The notes under the pieces are model-generated. The model made no database searches and was not told where the DNA came from. It worked only from the letters and a program-made list of their open reading frames with translations. A program made the translations under genes and the position numbers. 7,696 nucleotides of DNA. Origin: Microbacteriaceae bacterium (lineage in GTDB: Bacteria > Actinomycetota > Actinomycetes > Actinomycetales > Microbacteriaceae). Shown here in pieces: positions 1 through 5,081 of the stretch. Location: assembly GCA_017744755.1 (NCBI GenBank), contig JAGIAU010000098.1:1-7696 (forward strand), written 5' to 3'. Each line of letters starts with the position of its first letter. The stretch's first letter is position 1.

Positions 1-1194
1 CGCTGGGGCTGGGGCCGCGGCCTGCGGCGCCGGCGTCACGGAGGGCCCGGTCGTCACGGTCGAGCCGGCGACCGCCGGCTCCGCGGCCGGGGCGGACGGC
101 GCCGACGCGGGGACGGCCGTCTCGGCCGGCGAGACCGGCAGCGGGTCCGAGACCTGGACGGGTCGCGGCGCCGCGGCGCCGAGGTAGGCACGGTACTGCG
201 CGAGGTTCTCCGTCATCTCGGCCCCGTTCGGACGGCCGAGGTCGGGCGAGAGGTACTGCGCGAACTCCCACTGCGTCAGCGGCACGCCGAGCGCGCCGAG
301 CGCCTCGAGATACGGCGTGAGCTTGCTCACGGGGACGCGGACGCCGGCGCCGTTGTATGCGGGCGTGTAGATCGCGGCCCAGAGCTCCGCGCCGGCCGCA
401 TCGGTCAGGGCCCGCGCCGCACGGAAGGCGTTCGCCTCCGTCTCCGGCGACCAGCCGGTCATCTCGAAGCCGTCCTGCAGGTTCCAGACGTCGACGTCCG
501 AGCCGGCGATCATCGGCGCCATCGCGGCGACGTAGTCGGTGGGCGCCATGCCGACGTTCCACGCGTAGGGCATCGACGGCGAGACCATGACCGGCTTGCC
601 GCTCAGCGCGTGCAGGTGGTCGGCGATCGCGTCGTACCACTCGCCGAGCCGCGCGGCGCGCTCCGGCGTGCTGATCATGTCCCAGCTCGGCTCGACGGGG
701 ATGTACCAGCCCTTGACGGCGCCGCCGTACTGCGCCCACAGGTCGTCCGCCACGGCGTTCGTGAGCGCGAGCTGCTCGGCGAGGAACTGCTCGCTCGTGA
801 ACCGCGACGGGTCCGCCCACGCGTCGGGGGCGACGACGAGACCCATCCAGAGCTGGTCGCCGCGGGCCTGCACGGCCTGGACGAGCGCGGGGACGGCGTC
901 GTTGAAGCGGCCCAGGCCGAGCGCGGGGCTCGAGGGGTAGGCGGCGTTGCGGGCGTCGGCGTGCACCGCCCACTCGACGATGACGTCGCCGGCGCCGACC
1001 TGCTCCTGCGCATCGAGCTGGGTCGCGAGCTGCTGCTGCGTGCTCGCCCGGCCGTCGAAGAAATAGGGCGAGACGAAGCTCGCGATGAAGCCGGGCCGGG
1101 TCGTCGCGGCCTGGGCGGCGGGGACGACGCCGAGCACGACGGCCGAGGCGGCAGCACCGGCGAGCACGATCTGCGCGATACGGCGCATGGACAT
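1..1194 (-). CDS. Secreted DUF4434-like putative glycoside hydrolase, 3' end outside window
   Basis: This is an open frame of 398 codons that runs off the left edge without a stop. The start is ATG at 1194, because GAGGAG (1201-1206) sits 6 bases upstream; a second ATG at 1188 is less well spaced. Residues 4-29 form a signal peptide (MRR, a hydrophobic core, then AQA before A30), so the mature enzyme is exported. The mature N-terminus GFIASFVSPYFFDG, then VIVEW, and the later LQDG (residues 239-242) resemble the TIM-barrel DUF4434 family, which is related to glycoside hydrolases. Candidate acid residues are E168 in the context PVEPSWD and E310 in QWEF; this pairing is inferred. From about residue 340 the chain becomes a Pro/Ala/Ser/Val-rich linker that leads to an unseen C-terminus, perhaps a wall-binding or anchoring part. 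It is divergent from the surface-protein operon, which suggests a role in trimming or releasing a surface glycan. The substrate is unknown. Confidence is high for a secreted gene and moderate for the family. Confidence 0.75.
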   Translation of the reverse strand, partial: MSMRRIAQIVLAGAAASAVVLGVVPAAQAATTRPGFIASFVSPYFFDGRASTQQQLATQLDAQEQVGAGDVIVEWAVHADARNAAYPSSPALGLGRFNDAVPALVQAVQARGDQLWMGLVVAPDAWADPSRFTSEQFLAEQLALTNAVADDLWAQYGGAVKGWYIPVEPSWDMISTPERAARLGEWYDAIADHLHALSGKPVMVSPSMPYAWNVGMAPTDYVAAMAPMIAGSDVDVWNLQDGFEMTGWSPETEANAFRAARALTDAAGAELWAAIYTPAYNGAGVRVPVSKLTPYLEALGALGVPLTQWEFAQYLSPDLGRPNGAEMTENLAQYRAYLGAAAPRPVQVSDPLPVSPAETAVPASAPSAPAAEPAVAGSTVTTGPSVTPAPQAAAPAPA

Positions 1195-1621
1195 CTGGGA
1201 CTCCTCGAACGTGACGGATCGCCGCGGGGTGTCGGCGATGCGCACGGAGCTGGGTCCTCCGGCAAGTCGTCCGCGGCGGTCGCCCGCCGCGATACGCATC
1301 GAGGATACCGGAGACTACCTAGTCCACTACGGACCTTCGGCCCATTTACAGATTCACTACCGCCCCTGATACGGAGGATGCCCGAACGGGAGTACCAGGG
1401 AGAGTCGCATGCTCCCCGGCCGATTGCGGAGCCGAATGCGCAATCGAGAGGCATCTGCCTCCGCAGGAATACCGAAACTCCGTCGAACATCGCGGAATAG
1501 GTAGGAGCCGGTGGTGCGAGCCGATCGGACCCCGCCGTAGACATGGCGCAACCCGAAAACCGGCGCTCGCCGCGACCCGAACGTCTGCGACGCCCGCCCC
1601 AAGCCCCCTTGGAGTGCCACC
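1195..1621. other. Divergent intergenic region with multiple hairpins
   Basis: These 427 bases separate two genes that are transcribed away from each other. I see no convincing coding sequence here. The part from about 1300 to 1500 is less GC-rich than the genes and should hold both promoters, but I could not find a convincing -35/-10 pair on either strand. It contains the stem-loop cluster at 1381-1465, three ACTAC copies (1314, 1326 and 1356) and the palindrome CCGATCGG at 1521-1528. The surface-protein gene has GGAG at 1611-1614, 7 bases before its ATG. Confidence 0.8.
1381..1465 (+). promoter_or_regulatory. Stem-loop cluster with mutually exclusive stems, possible structured 5' leader
   Basis: Four short inverted repeats follow each other: CCCG-aa-CGGG (1381-1390), GGGAG/CTCCC (1398-1402 with 1412-1416), a perfect 8-base pair CGATTGCG/CGCAATCG (1421-1428 with 1439-1446), and GAGGC/GCCTC around a four-base loop (1448-1461). 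A competing stem, TGCGGAG (1425-1431) with CTCCGCA (1459-1465), would disrupt the last two. Alternative pairings of this sort occur in riboswitches and attenuators, but the sequence matches no riboswitch class I know. The 8-bp repeat could instead be an operator for a dimeric regulator. In DNA this GC-rich, chance stems are common, so the functional reading is tentative. Confidence 0.35.
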
Positions 1622-2902
1622 ATGAACAACATCGCTGCCGTGCGCCATGCGCGCCCGGCCCACCTCGTCGCCGCCGCCGGCATCGTCACGGCGGGCCTCG
1701 CGCTGACCGGCCCCCTGGCCGCCAGCGCGGCCGACGTCGTCTCCCAGGCGAACGGACGCCTCATCGACACCGAGCTGCTGACGACCGAGATCATCGACTC
1801 GGCGCTCACGCTCGAGGGCGCGCGCGCCGTCAACACGGACGCGTCCGGCGACGTCGTCTCGAACACGCCGCTCGACGCCGACGCGCTCACCGCGCTCAAC
1901 GTCATCACGCTCCCCGGCTTCAACGTCTTCGGCCCGGGCGGCATGATCCAGCTCGGCGCCGTCGGCCAGTACGCCGAGGCGAACGACGACGGCTCCTCCG
2001 CCGCCTTCTCCGGCGCGGTGAGCGAGGCGCCGAGCCTGCTCGGCGTCGGCACCACCGTGACGCCGTCCGACCTGGGCGACGCCGGCGACGACACCGCGCG
2101 GATCTCGATCCTCGGACCGACCGACCCGGTGAGCCTCGGCGTGAACATCGGGGCGCTCGCCGCCTCCGCGCAGCAGAGCGCGGACGGCACCCAGACCGGC
2201 CAGTACGTCCTGGCCGACGCCGACTTCGTCGTCGGCGGCACGGTGCTCGGGACCACGCTCGGGCTCATCAGCCCGGCGCTCGACACGCTCATCACCGCGG
2301 CGAACGCGACCGGGCTCGGCCTCACCAACCCGTTCGCCGGGGGCGTCGTGACCGTGTCGCTCGAGGAGCTCCTCGCCGTCGCCGGCGTCGCCGACGTCAA
2401 CGACCTCCCCCCGGGCACCGACCTGATCCAGTACGTCCCGACCGCGGTCGCCGCGAAGGTCGCCTCGCTCGTGAACGGCATCCTGAGCGCGGTCGACGCG
2501 CAGGTCGACGCGCTCGGTCTCGGCGGGCTCGTCCTCGGCACTGCCCTCGGCGTGGCCCAGGGCGTCCTGAACCCGGTCCTCGCCGGCCTCTCCGGCACCC
2601 TCGTGCCGAACCTCTCGGGCGCGCTCACGAACCTCATGCAGCTGCAGGTGGGCCTCGAGGAGCACAACCCGGACGGCTCGTTCACGAAGACCGCGCTGCG
2701 CATCGGGGACGGCCCCAGCGGCGTCCTCAAGACCGTCAATCTCGCGACCGCCACGGTCGGGCCGAACGCCGGGCTGCTCGCCGTCCCGGTCGTGTCCTCG
2801 CCCGAGATCGCGATCGCTGCAGGCGCCGCCGGCCTCGGGCTCGGTATCGTCGGTCTGGCCTGGGTCGCCGGCCGCCGACGCCGTGCCGGGGCCGCGGTCT
2901 GA
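1622..2902 (+). CDS. Choice-of-anchor G-like secreted surface protein
   Basis: The product is 426 residues with a signal peptide at about 1-36 (basic start with R8 and R11, hydrophobic core, ASA before A37). The mature part has features I associate with the actinobacterial choice-of-anchor G family: an early QANGRLIDTELL segment, PLDADALTALNV, LGAVGQYAEA with SGAVSEAP soon after, and a late TALRI...VNLATATVGPNAG. The middle (about 220-340) is rich in Leu, Gly, Ala and Val without charged clusters. The C-terminus has an anchor layout: SSPE (392-395), a hydrophobic segment 396-416, then RRRR (418-421). It lacks LPxTG; its PE-helix-Arg order is closer to PEP-CTERM-type exosortase signals. GGAG at 1611-1614 supports the start. 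It opens the operon that holds a predicted exosortase, of which it is the likeliest substrate. The molecular function of the surface domain is unknown. Confidence 0.8.
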   Translation: MNNIAAVRHARPAHLVAAAGIVTAGLALTGPLAASAADVVSQANGRLIDTELLTTEIIDSALTLEGARAVNTDASGDVVSNTPLDADALTALNVITLPGFNVFGPGGMIQLGAVGQYAEANDDGSSAAFSGAVSEAPSLLGVGTTVTPSDLGDAGDDTARISILGPTDPVSLGVNIGALAASAQQSADGTQTGQYVLADADFVVGGTVLGTTLGLISPALDTLITAANATGLGLTNPFAGGVVTVSLEELLAVAGVADVNDLPPGTDLIQYVPTAVAAKVASLVNGILSAVDAQVDALGLGGLVLGTALGVAQGVLNPVLAGLSGTLVPNLSGALTNLMQLQVGLEEHNPDGSFTKTALRIGDGPSGVLKTVNLATATVGPNAGLLAVPVVSSPEIAIAAGAAGLGLGIVGLAWVAGRRRRAGAAV

Positions 2903-2932
2903 CCAACCGGCGACCAAGAGACGGGTAGACCC

Positions 2933-3121
2933 ATGTACCCGACCGGTTCGCCGATCCCCGTGCTCGTCCCCGGTGCTGGCGTGCTCGCCAGCACCGGGAC
3001 GGGCTCGGTGATCCCCATGCTGATCGCCGCCGCCGTCCTCGTGATCGGCGGCGCTGCGCTCCTCATCCGGGCCGCCGTGCTCCGCGCCCGTCCGGTCCGC
3101 GAGGGGCGGGTGCTCCGATGA
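2933..3121 (+). CDS. 62-residue free-standing LAxTG sorting-signal protein
   Basis: This tiny protein consists almost wholly of a sortase-type C-terminal signal: a short Pro/Gly-rich head, LASTG at residues 18-22, a hydrophobic helix at about 26-45, then a tail with R46, R51, R53, R56, R59 and R62. LAxTG is the motif used by class E sortases of high-GC Gram-positives. There is no N-terminal signal peptide, so it would have to insert with its N-terminus out, which the positive tail favours. It begins 30 bases after the surface-protein gene, in the same reading frame. Its TGA overlaps the next ATG as ATGA, which together with GC-rich third positions argues that it is translated. The ribosome site (AGAGACGGG, ending 9 bases upstream) is weak. 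It might be a real mini-substrate, a membrane-anchored helper, or a detached anchor of the upstream gene. No sortase gene lies in the window. Confidence 0.7.
   Translation: MYPTGSPIPVLVPGAGVLASTGTGSVIPMLIAAAVLVIGGAALLIRAAVLRARPVREGRVLR
2969..2998 (+). repeat. Perfect 13-bp inverted repeat inside the mini-protein gene
   Basis: Positions 2969-2981 (CCCGGTGCTGGCG) pair perfectly with 2986-2998 around the loop TGCT. If C2971 is bulged, the stem can extend outward through 2965-2970 with 2996-3001. It overlaps the codons just before and within the LASTG motif, 67 bases after the surface-protein stop codon. No T-run follows. It may slow or partly stop transcription, or protect the upstream messenger from 3' exonucleases, which would give more surface protein than downstream enzymes. 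Simple coding constraint in GC-rich DNA is the alternative. Confidence 0.6.
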
Positions 3122-4470
3122 GCCTCCTCGAGCCGCTCCAGGCGCTCGCCTTCATCCTGCTGATCGTGTTCCTCGGCTACGTCGTCCTGATCGTCGTCCC
3201 GTTCCTGCGGCGGAAGCCGCTCGCGGAGGGCGACCCGAGCCGCTACCAGTGGCACGCCTTCGTCCCCTGCCGCGACGAGGAGGCCGTGATCGGCACGACG
3301 ATCCGCTCGATCCGCGCCGACTTCCCGCTCATGCACGTCTGGGTCATCGACGACGACAGCGAGGACGCGACCGCCGACATCGTCGCCGGCGCGGCCGAGG
3401 CCGACGCGATGGTCCACCTCGTACGGCGACGCCGGCCGATGGCCCGCACCGGCAAGGGCGACGCGCTGAACGCCGCGTACCGCGAGCTCGGCGGGCGCCT
3501 GCCGGTCGACGCGCCGCGGGACCGTCACATCGTCGTCGTCGTCGACGCCGACGGCCGGCTCGCAGAGAACGCGCTCCGCCAGGCGGCCGGTCCGAGCGCG
3601 TTCGGCGACCCGCGCGTCGGCGCCGCCCAGGTCGCCGTCTGGATGTCGAACCGCGACGATCACGAACCGCTCCCCGGCCGCTCCCGCATCGCCCAGCTCT
3701 GGGGCCGGTTCCTGAACCGCATGCAGGACATCGAGTTCCGCACGACCATCGCCGCGATGCAGTCGCTGCGAGGGCACACGCGCTCCGTCGGGCTCGGCGG
3801 CAACGGTCAGTTCGCCCGGCTGTCGGCGCTCGACCTCATCGCCGACGGCTCCGGGGAGCCCTGGCACGGCGCCCTGCTCGAGGACTACGAGCTCGGCATC
3901 CACACGATGCTGGCCGGCTACCGCACGGTCTACCTGCACGACACGCACGTCGAGCAGGAGGCGCTGCCATCGCTGCGCCGGCTGCTCACGCAGCGCACCC
4001 GCTGGTGCCAGGGCGGGATGCAGTGCGCGCGCTACCTGCCGAAGATCATCGCGTCGCCGAACTTCTCCAGCAGCGGGGTCATCGAGGCGGGCTACTTCCT
4101 GCTCGCGCCGTATCTCCAGCTCCTCGGCACCATCGTGTGGCCGATCGTCGGGGTCGCGACGATCGTGCAGGGGACGATGCACACCGGCGATGTGATGGCG
4201 TGGCTCCTCGCCGCCTCCTGGATCGTCCCGCTCGTGCTGCTGACCGGGATCCTGCCGTTCGCGATCTGGCCGATCGTGTACGGCACCCGCGACGAGCGCC
4301 GCTCCCCCGCGACGATCCTGCTCTGGGCGTTCGGCTACTGGCTGTACGTCTACCAGAACTACGTCTGCGCCATCCGCGCCGGCTGGCGGATGCTGACCGG
4401 CCGCAACGGATGGGCGAAGACGCGCCGGAACGCCGAGGCCGGCCGCGCCCTGATCGCCAAGGAGGCCTGA
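3118..4470 (+). CDS. Membrane-bound family 2 glycosyltransferase, processive type
   Basis: The 450-residue product joins a nucleotide-sugar-using GT-A domain to membrane helices. A first helix spans about 8-30. The catalytic domain then shows PCRDEE (50-55), IDDDSED (77-83), GKGDALN (112-118), the metal-binding VDADG (142-146), LLEDYELG (253-260) with the likely base at ED 255-256, and QRTRW (292-296). This D, DxD, ED, QxxRW order is that of cellulose, hyaluronan and poly-GlcNAc synthases, which extend and export a polymer. Further helices lie at about 320-350, 360-385 and 398-420, followed by a basic cytoplasmic tail. The start overlaps the previous stop as ATGA, with GAGGGG at 3101-3106 upstream. 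A glycosyltransferase next to an exosortase is a known pairing, for example in the XrtG systems of Firmicutes. The sugar it uses cannot be read from sequence; the adjacent epimerase suggests an N-acetylhexosamine. Confidence 0.9.
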   Translation: MSLLEPLQALAFILLIVFLGYVVLIVVPFLRRKPLAEGDPSRYQWHAFVPCRDEEAVIGTTIRSIRADFPLMHVWVIDDDSEDATADIVAGAAEADAMVHLVRRRRPMARTGKGDALNAAYRELGGRLPVDAPRDRHIVVVVDADGRLAENALRQAAGPSAFGDPRVGAAQVAVWMSNRDDHEPLPGRSRIAQLWGRFLNRMQDIEFRTTIAAMQSLRGHTRSVGLGGNGQFARLSALDLIADGSGEPWHGALLEDYELGIHTMLAGYRTVYLHDTHVEQEALPSLRRLLTQRTRWCQGGMQCARYLPKIIASPNFSSSGVIEAGYFLLAPYLQLLGTIVWPIVGVATIVQGTMHTGDVMAWLLAASWIVPLVLLTGILPFAIWPIVYGTRDERRSPATILLWAFGYWLYVYQNYVCAIRAGWRMLTGRNGWAKTRRNAEAGRALIAKEA

Positions 4471-5081
4471 TGTCCGCCGCCGCCTTCACCCCCGGTCCCA
4501 TCGCCGCCGGCCGGCAGCGACCCGTCGCGACCAGCATCGCCGCCCGGGTGCTCGGCATCGTCCTGCTGCTGTCGGTGCCGCTCCTCGCGCTCAGCCAGGG
4601 CGTGTTCCGCGTCGCCGAGGCCTGGGTGACCCGCTTCGCGGTCGACGCCGTCACCGACGGCTCGGCCGCCGCCGCAGGGAACATCGTCTACTTCGGCATC
4701 GGCTCCGGCTCCGTCACAGGTCTCGACATCACGATGCTCTGCTCGACCGCGGTGCTCTTCGCCCCGGTCCTCGCGCTCGCCGGCGTGCTGCTGCTCATCC
4801 CCGGCTTCCGCGCCTCGCGCATCGCCGTCGGACTCCTCGCCGCCCTCGCCCTCTGCGTCCTCGTCAACATGGTCCGCTACGCGAGCGCGGCGTTCGCCTT
4901 CCAGACCTGGGGCATGTCCGGCTTCGACATCATCCACCGCTACGCGGGCTCGATCCTCGTGATCCTCGGCCTGATGGCCGCGCTCGTCCTCATCGTCGTG
5001 TTCGCGGTGCGCTCCGGCCGCTGGACCGGCCCCCGGCGACGCAGCACCTGGCAGCCGGCCCGGTGGGGCGGTCTGCGATGA
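4470..5081 (+). CDS. Exosortase/archaeosortase-family membrane transpeptidase (predicted)
   Basis: The product is 203 residues with four membrane helices (about 27-44, 89-111, 117-135 and 159-180) and a basic C-terminal tail (RSGRW, PRRRST). The motifs fit the exosortase/archaeosortase superfamily: a Cys at the start of a helix (MLCST, C91), NxxR (NMVR, N133 to R136), and FDIIHRYAG with H156 four residues before G160. The positive-inside rule places the N-terminus, the PGFRASR loop and the C-terminus in the cytoplasm, so C91, R136 and H156 all face outward, as a cysteine transpeptidase acting on exported proteins needs. It is shorter than EpsH-type exosortases and lacks the canonical ACSG around the Cys, so it is either a minimal or a divergent member. 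The ATG shares one base with the glycosyltransferase stop (TGATG), with GGAGG at 4461-4465. Likely substrates are the two anchored proteins upstream. I do not assign a lettered subfamily. A generic membrane protein remains the alternative. Confidence 0.75.
   Translation: MSAAAFTPGPIAAGRQRPVATSIAARVLGIVLLLSVPLLALSQGVFRVAEAWVTRFAVDAVTDGSAAAAGNIVYFGIGSGSVTGLDITMLCSTAVLFAPVLALAGVLLLIPGFRASRIAVGLLAALALCVLVNMVRYASAAFAFQTWGMSGFDIIHRYAGSILVILGLMAALVLIVVFAVRSGRWTGPRRRSTWQPARWGGLR

Noticed and set aside
610..1544. Open frames of nearly 300 codons on both strands over the left gene and the divergent gap
   Set aside because: They overlap the well-supported 1-1194 minus-strand gene in other frames and have biased, motif-free composition; the real gene simply lacks its stop because it leaves the window.
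1381..1621. Known riboswitch such as the c-di-AMP (ydaO) or c-di-GMP types in the leader
   Set aside because: The conserved core sequences of these classes are not visible; only generic stems are present.
1622..3121. A single 499-residue surface protein made by reading through the TGA at 2900
   Set aside because: The first product already has a complete anchor ending in RRRR, and the readthrough LASTG would lie on the cytoplasmic side. Kept only as a finding about the shared frame.
1346..4182. Very long open frames on the minus strand (up to 941 codons) opposite the surface-protein and glycosyltransferase genes
   Set aside because: Their translations are low-complexity Arg/Ala/Pro/Glu or Asp mixtures without motifs, as expected antisense to GC-rich genes; the plus-strand genes have signal peptides, catalytic motifs and coupled starts.
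3249..4469. Reading the exosortase-like gene as the end of a 610-codon plus-strand frame
   Set aside because: The part before 4470 is Arg-rich out-of-frame translation of the glycosyltransferase; the true start is the ATG at 4470, coupled to the preceding stop.
5063..5077. Earlier start for wecB at 5063
   Set aside because: It would add five residues and increase overlap with the exosortase-like gene, whereas the ATG at 5078 gives the same ATGA overlap used elsewhere in the operon.
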